Positions 16,882-27,183 of a DNA stretch of 64,000 nt are shown here, in pieces (within the stretch, counting starts at the first letter, position 1; every line of letters begins with the position of its first letter). A model generated the notes under the pieces. That model ran no database searches. It saw nothing but the letters and a program-made list of their open reading frames with translations, and had not been told where the DNA came from. Both the position numbers and the translations under genes were made by a program. Origin of the DNA: Caballeronia sp. GAFFF1 (GTDB lineage Bacteria; Pseudomonadota; Gammaproteobacteria; Burkholderiales; Burkholderiaceae); NCBI RefSeq assembly GCF_023630705.1, contig NZ_JALQEM010000032.1, positions 62,001 through 126,000 of the forward strand. Direction: 5' to 3'.

Positions 16882-17481
16882 TTATCGGCGCGCGCGCCCC
16901 GCGAGGCGCGCGACCATGTCGTCCAGCGTGAGAATGTCCTGCACCGCGCCTTGCGCGATGGCCCCGAGCGGCATCGCGGGCGCGGACGCCGTCTTTGGGT
17001 CCTGCGCCCAGCATAGGCCGCCTGCGTCGCGGATCGCACGCGCGCCGCGCGCGCCGTCGTCGTTCGCGCCCGAGAGCACGATGCCGAGCAGCCGCTTGCC
17101 GTAAGCATGCGCCGCCGATTCGAACAGTACGTCCACCGATGGCCGCGAGAAGCGCACCGGCGGATCCACCGACAGCGCGATGGCAGGCGGCTCGCCGCCT
17201 TCCGCCTCGACCATCATGTGATAGCCGGGCGGCGCGAAATACACGGTGCCGGGCGCGATCTCGTCCTTGTCGAACGGTTCCACCACGCGCAACCGGCAGC
17301 GCTCGGCGAAGAGCGCGGGCAAAAGACTCGGCTGACCGTGCCGCACATGCACCACGATCAGCACCGGCGCTGCGAAGTCGCGCGGCAACTCGGGCAGCAG
17401 CAGGATCAGCGCCTCGACGCCGCCCGCGGATGCGCCGATCACCACGGCGTCGAAGGCATCGGGGATGGCTACGGGGCTCAT
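16882..17481 (-). CDS. CheB-type methylesterase domain protein (no receiver)
   Basis: 199 residues comprising only the CheB catalytic domain: the nucleophile S18 in VIGASAGGVEAL, a His at 45 or 48 (VVHVRHG) and D141 in LSGANDDGARG fit the triad. The receiver domain of chemotaxis CheB is absent, so control by phosphorylation must come from elsewhere or not at all. The start is 2 bp after the stop of the CheR gene. No methyl-accepting protein is encoded in the cluster, so the substrate is probably a non-classical one. Confidence 0.87.
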   Translation of the reverse strand: MSPVAIPDAFDAVVIGASAGGVEALILLLPELPRDFAAPVLIVVHVRHGQPSLLPALFAERCRLRVVEPFDKDEIAPGTVYFAPPGYHMMVEAEGGEPPAIALSVDPPVRFSRPSVDVLFESAAHAYGKRLLGIVLSGANDDGARGARAIRDAGGLCWAQDPKTASAPAMPLGAIAQGAVQDILTLDDMVARLAGRARR

Positions 17482-17483
17482 CA

Positions 17484-18320
17484 CTAAACCTTCTGATAAA
17501 GCCGCTCGCGCGCGTTGAAATCCGCGAAGCGGTCCGTGTGTCTGGAAAAGCGCAGGCTTTCCTTGCTGCCAAGCCCGAGAAAGCCGCGCCGCACGAGCGA
17601 ATCGCTGAAGAGTCCGAGCGCGCGGTCCTGCAACGCGCGATCGAAATAGATCAGCACGTTGCGGCACGAAACCAGATGCGCTTCCAGAAACACGCTGTCA
17701 GTGGCGAGGCTGTGATCCGCGAACACGACGCGCGACTTGAGCGTCTGCGAGAACTTCGCCGCGCCGTATGCTGCGTGATAGTAGTCCGACAGCGAACGTT
17801 TGCCGCCCGCCGCGAGATAGTTCTGGCTGAAGCCCGCCATGCGCTCCAGCGGATAGATGCCGCTCTCGGCCTGCCGCAACGCTTCGGCGTTGATGTCGGT
17901 GGCATAGAACAGCGTGCGCTCCGCGATGTTCTCTTCGGCGAACAGCACCGCGAGCGACCACAGCTCTTCGCCGCTGCTGCACCCCGCGACCCAGACCTTG
18001 ATGGACGGATACGTCTGCAGAATCGGCACGACCTGCTCGCGTATCGCGCGGAAATAGCTCGGGTCGCGGAACATTTCGCTGACCTGCACCGTGAGGTACT
18101 GAAAGAGCCGCGCGAAAAGCGCCGGCTCGCGCAGTATGCGCTCCTGCAACTGCGAAAGCGTGGCGCATTCCAGGTCATGCACGGCCTGCGCGAGCCTGCG
18201 CCGCAGCGAACTCACCGAGTAATGCCGGAAGTCGTGCTGATACTTGAGATAGATGGCTTCGAGGAGCAGCTTCAGTTCGATGTCGAACGTGGCGTCTTCC
18301 TCGTGCTTGCTGTCGTTCAT
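17484..18320 (-). CDS. CheR-type methyltransferase
   Basis: 278 residues: an N-terminal all-helical CheR domain (KLLLEAIYLKYQHDFRHYSV, SSLRRRL) and a SAM-binding domain (VWVAGCSSGEELWSLAVL, FYATDINAEALRQAESGIY, LVSCRNVLIYF). CheR methylates glutamates of chemoreceptors; here it sits with CheB and hybrid kinases, not with chemotaxis genes. The ATG at 18320 was chosen because the helical domain starts there; the open frame runs on upstream into the kinase gene. Confidence 0.88.
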   Translation of the reverse strand: MNDSKHEEDATFDIELKLLLEAIYLKYQHDFRHYSVSSLRRRLAQAVHDLECATLSQLQERILREPALFARLFQYLTVQVSEMFRDPSYFRAIREQVVPILQTYPSIKVWVAGCSSGEELWSLAVLFAEENIAERTLFYATDINAEALRQAESGIYPLERMAGFSQNYLAAGGKRSLSDYYHAAYGAAKFSQTLKSRVVFADHSLATDSVFLEAHLVSCRNVLIYFDRALQDRALGLFSDSLVRRGFLGLGSKESLRFSRHTDRFADFNARERLYQKV

Positions 18321-18336
18321 CGGGTCGAATGTCGGT

Positions 18337-21300
18337 TCATCGCTGCCGCAGCCAGACGCGGCATAACGACACGAGCTTATCCACGTCGATGGGCTTCGAT
18401 ATGTAGTCGTCCGCACCCGCCTCGAGACATTTCTCGCGATCGCTCTGCATGGCTTTCGCCGTCAGCGCGATGATCGGCAGGCGCGCGTGCTCCGGGTGCT
18501 TGCGAATCTCGGTCATCGCGGTGAGGCCGTCCATCTCCGGCATCATCACGTCCATCAGAACGAGATCGATGTCGTCGCGGCGCGCGAGCGCCTCCAGCGC
18601 CTCGCGTCCGTTGCGCGCGATTTCGAGCGTCGCGCCGAGCGGCTCGATCACGCGCGAAAGCGCAAAGATGTTGCGCACGTCGTCTTCCGCGAGAAGAATA
18701 TTGCGGCCTTCGAACACGTCGTCGCGCTGGCGCGCCGCGCGCAGCATGCGCTGCTGCTCCGGCGGCAGCGCGCTTTCGACGCTGTGCAGAAACAGCGTGA
18801 CTTCGTCGAGCAAGCGCTCAGGCGACTTCGCGCCCTTGATGATGATGGACTTGGAGTAACGCCGCAGACGCTGCTCTTCTTCCGCCGAAATCTGCCGGCC
18901 CGTATAGACGATGACCGGCGGCGACGCGCTTCCACTGCTCGTCGAGACTTTCTCCAGCAACTCGTAGCCCGAACCGTCGGGCAGCGCCAGGTCCATCACG
19001 ACGCAATCGAACGGCGCGCGCTTCATCTCCTCCAGCGCCTCGGATATCGATCCGGCTTCCACGATGCCGACCGTCTCGCTCGCCAGCAACGCATGAATGC
19101 TCTGCCGCAGCGCGGGGTCGTCCTCGACCACGAGCACGCGCCGCGCGCCCTGCGACGAACGCGCTTCCAGCTTGCGGATGGCCTGCGCGAGATCATCGCG
19201 GGCGCTCGGCTTGAGCGTGTAGCCGATCGCGCCGAGATGCAGCGCGACATCGGCGTGATCCGTGGCGGACACGATATGAATCGGGATGTGGCGCGTCATC
19301 GGGTCGTGCTTGAGCCATTCGAGCACCGTGAGACCCGACTGATCGGGCAAGCCGATATCCAGCAGAATGCCGTTCGGCTGCATGGAGCGCGCGAGTTCGA
19401 CGCCCTGCGTGGCCGTGGCCGCGTGCACGCAATCGAAGTCGAGTTCGTGCGCGAGGTCGTAGAGGATATGCGCGAAACGCTGATCGTCCTCGATCACGAG
19501 AATCACGCGATCCGGCCGCTGACGTTTCGCGCGGTCATCGGCGATGCCTTGTGGCTCCGGCATCGCGGGAACCGGTTGCGCGGGAACGGGCGCCGGCGCA
19601 GGAGCCACGGCGCGCGGCGGCTCGATCGCAGCGGGTTCCGGCTCCTTCATGTGGCCGATGGTGTCGAGCTTCGCGGTCACGGTCCCTTCATGGCTGTCGA
19701 GCGGAAGCGTCACCGAGAACACGCTGCCACGCCCCACTTCGCTCGATACGCCGACCGAGCCGCCGAGCAGCCGCGAGAACTCGCGCGAGATCGAAAGGCC
19801 GAGGCCGCTGCCGCCGTATTTGCGGCTCGTCGTGCCGTCCGCCTGCTGGAACGCCTGGAAGATGAGGTCTTGTTTGTCGCGCGGAATACCGATGCCCGTA
19901 TCGCGCACTTCGAAGCGCACTGCGTCGTCGCCCGCGCGCTGCACGGCGACGGTCACGCTGCCGCGCTCGGTGAACTTGAACGCGTTGGACAGCAGATTGC
20001 GCAGCACTTGCAGCAGCCGCTGACTGTCCGTGACGAAGTACTGCGGCACGTCCTCGCCGGTTTCGGTGATGAACGAAAGCCCCTTGGTTTCGGCGACCGG
20101 CGTGAACGATTGCCGCAACGCCTGCATCAGCGATTCCACGGCTGTCGGCGCGAATTGCACGTCCATCTGGCCGGCTTCGACCTTCGACAGATCGAGAATG
20201 TCGTTGATGAGCGAAAGCAGATCGCTATTGGACGAGTGAATCGTCGCGGCATAGCGCACCTGCTCGTCCGTCAGATTGCCCTGCTTGTTGTCCTGAAGCA
20301 GCTTCGCGAGAATCAGCGAGCTATTGAGCGGCGTGCGCAACTCGTGCGACATGTTCGCGAGGAACTCGGACTTGTACTGGCTCGCGCGCTCCATTTCCAG
20401 CGCATTCGCGGTCAGTTCCTGCTGCGCCTGAAGCAGTTCGGTCTTCTGCCGCTCCAGATGCTGCGCGTGTTCTTCGAGCTGCACATTCGTCTGTTCGAGC
20501 TCGGCCTGTTGCTGTTCGAGACGCGCCTGCGAGTCCTGGAGCGCGCGGCCGCGTTCCTCCAGTTCTTCGTTCGACACGCGCAGTTCTTCCTGCTGCACCT
20601 GCAACTCTTCGCTCTGGCGCTGCGTTTCTTCGAGCAGTTCCACAAGCCGCATGCGATACCGCGCGGAGCGCATCGCCATGCCCATCGCTTCGGCGGCCAG
20701 TTCCAGCAGCACGCGGGCGTCGTCGAAGCGGCCCTCGTCGCCGACGAAACCGACTTCGATCGCGCCTGTCACATCGCCATCGGCGTAAAGCGGCGCGACG
20801 ACCACGCGCGATGCCGCCGCCGCGCCGAGCGCCGATCCCGCCTTCAGATAGTGCGCGGACGCATCGCGAAGCTGAAGCACGCGCTTGTCCACGATTGCCT
20901 GTCCGACGAGCCCTTCGCCGCGCGCAATGCGGCGCGGCGCGCCGTTCTCATCGGGCAGCGCCCAGGCCGCGATGCGTTCGAGTGTCTCGCCTTCGAGGGC
21001 GTAGACTACGCCGACCTTCGCGTTCACATACGGAATGAGAGAACGCAAAATGCTGACGCCGATGGACGCCGGAGATTGCTCGCCGCGCAATTGCAGACTC
21101 ATTTGCGCGACGCCTTCCTGCAACCACGCGGTGCGTTGTACCGCGAGCCGCGATTTGATATACAGATGCGCCACGATCGACAGCACGAGCAGCACGAAAA
21201 TGCCCATCGCGCGATTCAGTTGCAGCACTTCGCGACTGGCGACGGAGTCTCCCGTGGAAAGGACGTAGCCGAGAATCATCAGCACCGACGCCGCGCCGGC

Positions 21301-21477
21301 GGTAATCATCGGCACGGCCGGGCGGTTTATCCACATGCACAGCACGACCGGCAACACGTAGAACACCCAGATGGCCACGCGCATGGGCGTCAGCACATCG
21401 ACGGCGAACACCAGCGCGAGCGAAATCGCGATGGCGAAGTAGATCCACAAGGAGTGGTTGCGGTTGTCCTGAGGCAT
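18337..21477 (-). CDS. Hybrid histidine kinase with three receiver domains
   Basis: 1046 residues. From the N-terminus: four or so membrane segments (10-110), a GAF-type domain (about 140-280), a long Gln/Glu coiled coil (about 290-370), HisKA (FLANMSHELRTPLNSSL), HATPase (GLGLSISREFSRLLGGSVG), a Pro/Ala linker, then three receivers (RVILVIEDDQRF, RRVLVVEDDPAL, RNILLAEDDVRN), each with an aspartate site (LLDIGLPD, VMDLALPD, LMDVMMPEMDG). The start at 21477 precedes the first membrane segment. It heads the CheR-CheB-receiver/kinase cluster and is probably its sensor. Confidence 0.9.
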   Translation of the reverse strand: MPQDNRNHSLWIYFAIAISLALVFAVDVLTPMRVAIWVFYVLPVVLCMWINRPAVPMITAGAASVLMILGYVLSTGDSVASREVLQLNRAMGIFVLLVLSIVAHLYIKSRLAVQRTAWLQEGVAQMSLQLRGEQSPASIGVSILRSLIPYVNAKVGVVYALEGETLERIAAWALPDENGAPRRIARGEGLVGQAIVDKRVLQLRDASAHYLKAGSALGAAAASRVVVAPLYADGDVTGAIEVGFVGDEGRFDDARVLLELAAEAMGMAMRSARYRMRLVELLEETQRQSEELQVQQEELRVSNEELEERGRALQDSQARLEQQQAELEQTNVQLEEHAQHLERQKTELLQAQQELTANALEMERASQYKSEFLANMSHELRTPLNSSLILAKLLQDNKQGNLTDEQVRYAATIHSSNSDLLSLINDILDLSKVEAGQMDVQFAPTAVESLMQALRQSFTPVAETKGLSFITETGEDVPQYFVTDSQRLLQVLRNLLSNAFKFTERGSVTVAVQRAGDDAVRFEVRDTGIGIPRDKQDLIFQAFQQADGTTSRKYGGSGLGLSISREFSRLLGGSVGVSSEVGRGSVFSVTLPLDSHEGTVTAKLDTIGHMKEPEPAAIEPPRAVAPAPAPVPAQPVPAMPEPQGIADDRAKRQRPDRVILVIEDDQRFAHILYDLAHELDFDCVHAATATQGVELARSMQPNGILLDIGLPDQSGLTVLEWLKHDPMTRHIPIHIVSATDHADVALHLGAIGYTLKPSARDDLAQAIRKLEARSSQGARRVLVVEDDPALRQSIHALLASETVGIVEAGSISEALEEMKRAPFDCVVMDLALPDGSGYELLEKVSTSSGSASPPVIVYTGRQISAEEEQRLRRYSKSIIIKGAKSPERLLDEVTLFLHSVESALPPEQQRMLRAARQRDDVFEGRNILLAEDDVRNIFALSRVIEPLGATLEIARNGREALEALARRDDIDLVLMDVMMPEMDGLTAMTEIRKHPEHARLPIIALTAKAMQSDREKCLEAGADDYISKPIDVDKLVSLCRVWLRQR

Positions 21478-21650
21478 CGTTGACCAGTAGTGTGTCCGTT
21501 TCGCGAAGGCCGCGCGCCCCGCAGCAGGCACGGACCATAGCACGAGCCGCAACGCCTTGTCACATCGGCTCCGGCGGCAATTCGGGCAGCGATTTCAGCG
21601 CGGCACTTGTTACGAACGATCGCGCTTAGTGCGCATCTCAAGAGGTAAGA

Positions 21651-22661
21651 ATGACAGATCTATCCGGCTCTCGCGTGCTCATCACCGGCGCCTCGGGTTT
21701 CGTCGGGTCGGCGCTCGCGCGGCTCGCCATCGAACGCGGTTTCGACGTGCGGCTGCTCGTGCGCGCGACAAGTCCGCGCAAGAACGTGGAGTCGCTCGAC
21801 GCGGAAATCGTCGTCGGCGACATGCGCGACGAAGCGTCGATGCGCGCGGCGCTCAAGGGCGTGCGCTATCTCTTTCACGTCGCGGCGGACTATCGCATCT
21901 GGGCGCCGGACCCGAGCGAGATCGAGCGCGCGAATCTGCAAGGCACCGAGGCCACGATGCGCGCGGCGCTGGCGGAAGGCGTCGAGCGCATCGTGTACAC
22001 GAGCAGCGTCGCGACGCTGAAGGTGACGAGCTCGGGCGCGATCGTCGACGAAACGAAGCCGTCGGATGCGGCGAGCACCATCGGCGCGTACAAGCGCAGC
22101 AAGGTGCTGGCCGAACGCGCAGTAGAGAGGATGGTCGCGAACGACGCGCTGCCCGCCGTCATCGTCAATCCGTCGACGCCCATCGGCCCGCGCGACGTGC
22201 GTCCGACGCCGACGGGGCGCATCATCGTCGAAGCGGCAACGGGGAAAATTCCCGCGTTCGTCGACACGGGCCTGAATCTCGTGCATGTCGATGACGTCGC
22301 GAACGGCCACTTTCTCGCGCTGGAGCGCGGCAAGATCGGCGAGCGTTACATTCTCGGCGGCGAAAACCTGCCGTTGCAGCAGATGCTCGCGGATATCGCC
22401 GGACTCGTCGGCCGCAAGCCGCCGACCATCAAGCTGCCGCGCGGGCCGCTGTATCCGCTCGCCATCGGCGCGGAAATGTTCGCGAAGGTGAGCGGCAAGG
22501 AACCGTTCGTGACCGTCGACGGCCTGCGGATGTCGAAGAACAAGATGTACTTCACGTCGGCGAAGGCGGAAGCGGAACTCGGCTATCGGGCGCGGCCGTA
22601 TCGCGAAGGCTTGCGCGACGCGCTCGACTGGTTCCGCGCGAACGGCTACCTCGACGCGTAA
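21651..22661 (+). CDS. hpnA: HpnA, hopanoid-associated sugar epimerase
   Basis: 336 residues of the extended short-chain dehydrogenase/epimerase type: Rossmann motif VLITGASGFVGSALARLA, an active site YKRSK preceded by the YTSSVAT strand, and VDDVANGHFLALE. The overall sequence is typical of the HpnA family encoded with hopanoid genes. AGAGGTAAGA precedes the ATG. The precise reaction in hopanoid biology is not settled; HpnA is thought to act on a head-group sugar. Confidence 0.88.
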   Translation: MTDLSGSRVLITGASGFVGSALARLAIERGFDVRLLVRATSPRKNVESLDAEIVVGDMRDEASMRAALKGVRYLFHVAADYRIWAPDPSEIERANLQGTEATMRAALAEGVERIVYTSSVATLKVTSSGAIVDETKPSDAASTIGAYKRSKVLAERAVERMVANDALPAVIVNPSTPIGPRDVRPTPTGRIIVEAATGKIPAFVDTGLNLVHVDDVANGHFLALERGKIGERYILGGENLPLQQMLADIAGLVGRKPPTIKLPRGPLYPLAIGAEMFAKVSGKEPFVTVDGLRMSKNKMYFTSAKAEAELGYRARPYREGLRDALDWFRANGYLDA

Positions 22662-22937
22662 GACGCGCAACGTGTTGCGGAACGCGCTGCATCGCAACTC
22701 TTCTATAAGACCCAAAAAAATTAAGTCGTTGAAATTACGGGGAAACTCGCGCTTCCGGGTGTCTGCGCAAGCCTTCTGACGCACGCGCCGCCCGCAAAAT
22801 CAGGCAAAATAGCGGACTGATGCCGGAAGGCGCGAGCAACCATGTTGCGTGCGGCCGCGGCGGCGCGAGAGCGCCCGCGCAGGTCCACAGCAGCCGGCGG
22901 TCCTTTTTCAACCCGTTTCTGGATGTCGAGACAAGCG

Positions 22938-25184
22938 ATGAGTAATCAGCAACCCACCATCATCTACACCCTGACCGACGAAGCTCCGCTGCTCGCGACC
23001 AGCGCCTTTCTGCCGATCATCCGCACGTTCACCGCGCCGGCCGGCGTGAATGTGGAAACCAGCGACATTTCGCTCGCCGGGCGCATTCTCGGCGAGTTCC
23101 CCGAATTTCTGACGGAAGCGCAGCGCGTCCCGGACAACCTCGCCGAACTTGGCCGCCTCACGCAGCTTCCGGACACCAACATCATCAAGCTGCCGAACAT
23201 CAGCGCGTCGGTGCCGCAGCTCGTCGCCGCGATCAAGGAACTGCAGGGCAAGGGCTACAAGGTGCCCAACTATCCGGAAGAGCCGAAGAACGACGAAGAA
23301 AAGGCCATCGCCCAGCGTTACTCGAAGTGTCTCGGCAGCGCGGTGAACCCGGTTCTGCGTGAAGGCAATTCGGACCGCCGCGCGCCGCTCGCCGTCAAGA
23401 ACTACGCGAAAAAGCATCCGCACAGCATGGGCGAATGGAGCATGGCGTCGCGCACGCACGTCGCGCACATGAAGCACGGTGACTTCTATCACGGCGAAAA
23501 GTCCATCACGAATGACAAGTCTCGCGAAGTGCGCATGGAGCTCGTCACGAAGCGCGGCGACACCATCGTGCTGAAGCCGAAGGTCAAGCTGCAGGAAGGC
23601 GAGATCGTCGACAGCATGTTCATGAGCAAGAAGGCGCTCATCGCGTTCTACGAAGACCAGATGGAAGACGCGCGCAAGACCGGCGTCATGCTTTCGCTGC
23701 ACGTGAAGGCGACCATGATGAAGGTGTCGCACCCGATCGTCTTCGGCCACGCGGTGAAGGTGTTCTACAAGGACGCGTTCGCCAAGCACGCGAAGCTCTT
23801 CGAAGAACTGGGCGTGAACGTCAACAACGGTCTCGTCGATCTTTACTCGAAGATCGAGGCGCTGCCGGAATCGCAGCGCGATGAAGTCATCCGCGACATG
23901 CACGCGTGCCACGAGCACCGTCCGGCACTGGCCATGGTGGATTCGGCGAAGGGCATCTCGAACCTGCACGCGCCGAACGACGTGATCGTCGACGCATCCA
24001 TGCCCGCGATGATTCGCGCCGGCGGCAAGATGTGGGGCGCGGATGGCCGTCCGCAAGACACGAAGTGTCTGATTCCGGAGAGTACGTTCGCGCGCATCTA
24101 TCAGGAAATCATCAATTTCTGCAAGACCAACGGCGCATTCGATCCGCGCACGATGGGCACGGTGCCGAACGTCGGCCTGATGGCGCAGAAGGCCGAAGAG
24201 TACGGCTCGCACGACAAGACGTTCGAAATTCCGGAAGACGGCACGGCGCGTATCGTCGATAACGCGACGAACGAAGTCATCGAATCGCTCACGCAGCAGG
24301 TCGAGCAAGGCGACATCTGGCGCATGTGCCTCGTGAAGGACGCGCCGATCCGCGACTGGGTAAAGCTCGCCGTCACGCGCGTGCGCAATTCGGGCATGCC
24401 GGCCGTATTCTGGCTCGACCCGTATCGTCCGCACGAAAACGAGCTCATCAAGAAGGTCGAGAAGTACCTGAAGGATCACGATACCGAAGGGCTCGACATT
24501 CAGATCATGTCGCAAGTGCGCGCCATGCGTTACACGCTCGAGCGCGTGATCCGCGGCCTCGACACGATTTCGGTGACCGGCAACATCCTGCGCGACTACC
24601 TGACCGACCTGTTCCCGATCATGGAACTCGGCACGAGCGCGAAGATGCTGTCCATCGTTCCGCTGATGGCGGGCGGCGGCCTGTATGAAACCGGCGCGGG
24701 CGGCTCGGCGCCGAAGCACGTGCAGCAACTGGTGCAGGAAAACCACCTGCGCTGGGATTCGCTCGGCGAGTTCCTGGCGCTGGCGGTATCGCTGGAAGAG
24801 CTCGGCATCAAGAGCAACAACGCGAAGGCGAAGCTCGTCGCGAAAGCGCTCGACGCCGCCACCGGCAAGCTGCTCGACAACAACAAGGGCCCGTCGCCGA
24901 AGACCGGCCAGCTCGACAACCGCGGCAGCCAGTTCTACCTCGCCATGTACTGGGCGCAGGAATTGGCGAACCAGACGGAAGTTCGCGAACTGGCCGAGTT
25001 CTTCGCGCCGCTCGCAAAGAGCCTGGCTGAGAACGAGCAGAAGATCGTCGAGGAACTGACTGCCGTGCAGGGCAGCGAAGCGGATATCGGCGGCTACTAC
25101 AAGCCGGAGGACGCGAAGCTCACCGCCGTGATGCGTCCGAGCCAGACGCTCAACGCCGCGCTCGCGCAGGCGCAAACGAAGTAA
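22938..25184 (+). CDS. icd: Monomeric NADP-dependent isocitrate dehydrogenase
   Basis: 748 residues, the size of the monomeric IDH family and unlike the 420-residue dimeric form. Family stretches include [59 protein letters not shown] and [20 protein letters not shown]. It oxidatively decarboxylates isocitrate to 2-oxoglutarate in the TCA cycle. The start at 22938 gives the usual N-terminus; the frame is open 32 codons further upstream. It is flanked by hopanoid genes but has no obvious link to them. Confidence 0.95.
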   Translation: MSNQQPTIIYTLTDEAPLLATSAFLPIIRTFTAPAGVNVETSDISLAGRILGEFPEFLTEAQRVPDNLAELGRLTQLPDTNIIKLPNISASVPQLVAAIKELQGKGYKVPNYPEEPKNDEEKAIAQRYSKCLGSAVNPVLREGNSDRRAPLAVKNYAKKHPHSMGEWSMASRTHVAHMKHGDFYHGEKSITNDKSREVRMELVTKRGDTIVLKPKVKLQEGEIVDSMFMSKKALIAFYEDQMEDARKTGVMLSLHVKATMMKVSHPIVFGHAVKVFYKDAFAKHAKLFEELGVNVNNGLVDLYSKIEALPESQRDEVIRDMHACHEHRPALAMVDSAKGISNLHAPNDVIVDASMPAMIRAGGKMWGADGRPQDTKCLIPESTFARIYQEIINFCKTNGAFDPRTMGTVPNVGLMAQKAEEYGSHDKTFEIPEDGTARIVDNATNEVIESLTQQVEQGDIWRMCLVKDAPIRDWVKLAVTRVRNSGMPAVFWLDPYRPHENELIKKVEKYLKDHDTEGLDIQIMSQVRAMRYTLERVIRGLDTISVTGNILRDYLTDLFPIMELGTSAKMLSIVPLMAGGGLYETGAGGSAPKHVQQLVQENHLRWDSLGEFLALAVSLEELGIKSNNAKAKLVAKALDAATGKLLDNNKGPSPKTGQLDNRGSQFYLAMYWAQELANQTEVRELAEFFAPLAKSLAENEQKIVEELTAVQGSEADIGGYYKPEDAKLTAVMRPSQTLNAALAQAQTK

Positions 25185-25220
25185 GGCGAAGGAGCGCGGG
25201 CTGCATGCTCGCGCTCATCC

Positions 25221-25254
25221 TCGCGTTGGCGTTCGGCGCCAACGCGATTTCTCT
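25221..25254 (+). terminator. Rho-independent terminator after icd
   Basis: A perfect 11-bp stem (TCGCGTTGGCG / CGCCAACGCGA) with a TTCGG loop is followed by TTTCTCTT. It starts 37 bp after the icd stop. Confidence 0.75.
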
Positions 25255-25403
25255 TCGAACGCCTTTTCGCGGCGTTCGTTCCCAGCGGCATTCAGCCCCG
25301 CGCCGTTTCAACGCATTTGGTTACAACGTGTGCCGGCTCGCAGGAAAGGGAGCAGGTAAAATTCTTGCCCTCGCTGCCAGCTTCGCAAGACATCCAACTT
25401 CGC

Positions 25404-25961
25404 ATGAATCTACATGACCAGCTCGGCGCGCTGGAGTCGAGCCTCGATGCGCTCCTCCGGGCCGCCACCGTTCCGCCGGTTACCGGCGCTGCCGCTCAGT
25501 CTGTCGCTGCGTCGGCCACCGACGATATCGCCGAGCCGCCTTTCCCGCTGCCGCCCCGCGCGGACGAGTCCCAGGAAACCGCGCTCGCAGCCACCGACGC
25601 TCAGACGCAAGCGCCCGCCGACGCCGAGCCCGACGCGCCGCCCGCGCTGACCGTTTCGCGCCCGGACCGCGACACCATTCAGATGACCATCGCGGGCCAG
25701 TCCGTGCTGCTGAATCCGCAGGGCGTGTCGGAGTTGATCGAGGAGTTGTCAAACGTGCGGGCGTCGATGTCGGTGGAACAGCCGATGGGCGTTGCGCCCG
25801 GCTGGCGCTTTTCGGCGACGAAGAATCCGGTGATGGCGGTGCAGAAGCACGCGAACGGCGACCGCCTGCTGATCATGCGGCACACGGGTCACGGCTGGGT
25901 GCCGTTCACATTCTCGCCGGACATGGTCGTCGAACTGTACGCGATGCTGACGCGGCGCTAA
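25404..25961 (+). CDS. Conserved hypothetical protein, 185 aa
   Basis: I do not recognise the family. The N-terminal 20 residues form a helix (MNLHDQLGALESSLDALLRA), then a Pro/Ala/Asp-rich linker runs to about residue 80, then a compact strand-rich domain (DTIQMTIAGQSVLLNPQGV, GWRFSATKNPVMAVQKH, RLLIMRHTGHGWVPFTFSPD). No signal peptide. The start at 25404 was chosen as the first Met before the helix; an open frame runs further upstream. Confidence 0.55.
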   Translation: MNLHDQLGALESSLDALLRAATVPPVTGAAAQSVAASATDDIAEPPFPLPPRADESQETALAATDAQTQAPADAEPDAPPALTVSRPDRDTIQMTIAGQSVLLNPQGVSELIEELSNVRASMSVEQPMGVAPGWRFSATKNPVMAVQKHANGDRLLIMRHTGHGWVPFTFSPDMVVELYAMLTRR

Positions 25962-25980
25962 GTCCTGCGCCGCCGCCCGA

Positions 25981-27183
25981 TCAAGAACCTTCCTGCGTCG
26001 GCGCCTGAACGCGCGCCTTCCACTGTCCGCCCTTGCCGCGCCAGTAGCGCACGGCCGAACCGATCGTCGCCGAGACATAGAACAGCGCCACGAGCGGCAA
26101 CAGCGGCGCCCACAACAATGACCGCCGGTAGTAACGCAGCATCGGGCCATAGGCGATGCACATCATCGCCCAGGCCGCGCAGGCGGGCCAGGCGCGCGCG
26201 CGCCACGTCAGCGCGAAGACCGGCGGAACCAGATAGATCAGCGCCATGCCGAGCACCGTGCCGGCCAGCAGCAGCGGCGAATAGCGCAACTGCGTGAACG
26301 CGGTGCGCGCGATCATGTTCCAAATTTCGCGCCAGTCGTCGTAAGGGCGCAGCGACTCGCTCCGGTCCGCGAGATCGAGGCGAATCGGGCGCGCGTCCGC
26401 TTTGCCCGCGCGATGCTTGATGCGCAGCGCGAGACTGCAATCGTCGATCAGTTCGCCGCGGATCGATTCGATGCCGCCCGCCTCCACGAGCGCCGAACGG
26501 CGCACGAGCATGCAGCCGCCCGCCGCGCCCGCGGTCATCTTGCGCCTGTCGTTGACCCAGGCGAACGGGTACAGCTTCGCGAAAAAGAACACGAACGCCG
26601 GAATCAGCGCCTTCTCCCACGGCGAATCGCAGCGCAGGCGCACCATCAGCGAAACGAGATCGCGATCTTCCAGAATGGTACGCGCGACCAGTTGCGTCGC
26701 GGCATCGGCCGGATGGTAGATGTCGGCGTCGGTGAGGAGCAGGAATTCGGCGGGAAGACCGAGCGTGTCGATCGCATTGATGCCCTGCGACTGCGCCCAT
26801 ACCTTGCCCGACCATCCCGGCGGCAGCGGCTTGCCCGTCAGCACGGTCAGCCGGTCTTCGAGGCCGAGATCGCGGGCCGCGGCAAGCGCGACGGCGGCCG
26901 TGCCATCGGTGCTGTGATCGTCGACGACCACGACGTGGAACGCGCCCGCATAGTCCTGCTTCAACAACGAACCGACCGCGCGGCCGATCACGTCGGCTTC
27001 ATTGCGCGCGGGGACGACCGCGACGAGCGCAGGCCACGCGCCGCGCCGCGCGATCTCCGCCTTGCCGACCGCGTGCACCGCGGCATCCGAAAGCGCGGGC
27101 GCGGGCTGCGCGCGCCAGAAGCCACCTCGCGCAACGAGCAGCACGATCCAGATCAGGAATGACAGCCAGGCGATGAGTAACAT
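25981..27183 (-). CDS. hpnB: HpnB, hopene-associated glycosyltransferase
   Basis: 400 residues: an N-terminal membrane anchor (MLLIAWLSFLIWIVLLVA), a family 2 glycosyltransferase domain (VVPARNEADVIGRAVGSLLK, VVVVDDHSTDGTA, LLTDADIYHPADA, GELIDDCSLALRIKHRAGK), and three or four C-terminal membrane segments. This is the HpnB family encoded with hopanoid genes; its in vivo substrate is not established. The start at 27183 precedes the anchor; 34 upstream codons are open but not family-like. It is divergent from ispH-hpnH. Confidence 0.88.
   Translation of the reverse strand: MLLIAWLSFLIWIVLLVARGGFWRAQPAPALSDAAVHAVGKAEIARRGAWPALVAVVPARNEADVIGRAVGSLLKQDYAGAFHVVVVDDHSTDGTAAVALAAARDLGLEDRLTVLTGKPLPPGWSGKVWAQSQGINAIDTLGLPAEFLLLTDADIYHPADAATQLVARTILEDRDLVSLMVRLRCDSPWEKALIPAFVFFFAKLYPFAWVNDRRKMTAGAAGGCMLVRRSALVEAGGIESIRGELIDDCSLALRIKHRAGKADARPIRLDLADRSESLRPYDDWREIWNMIARTAFTQLRYSPLLLAGTVLGMALIYLVPPVFALTWRARAWPACAAWAMMCIAYGPMLRYYRRSLLWAPLLPLVALFYVSATIGSAVRYWRGKGGQWKARVQAPTQEGS

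Noticed and set aside
18487..21483. Long plus-strand open frame (998 codons) opposite the hybrid kinase
   Set aside because: Antisense shadow of a well-supported kinase; Arg/His-rich composition, no family resemblance, no ribosome site.
22908..25175. Long minus-strand open frame (755 codons) opposite isocitrate dehydrogenase
   Set aside because: Antisense to a complete enzyme gene; composition dominated by Arg, Val, His and Leu without motifs.
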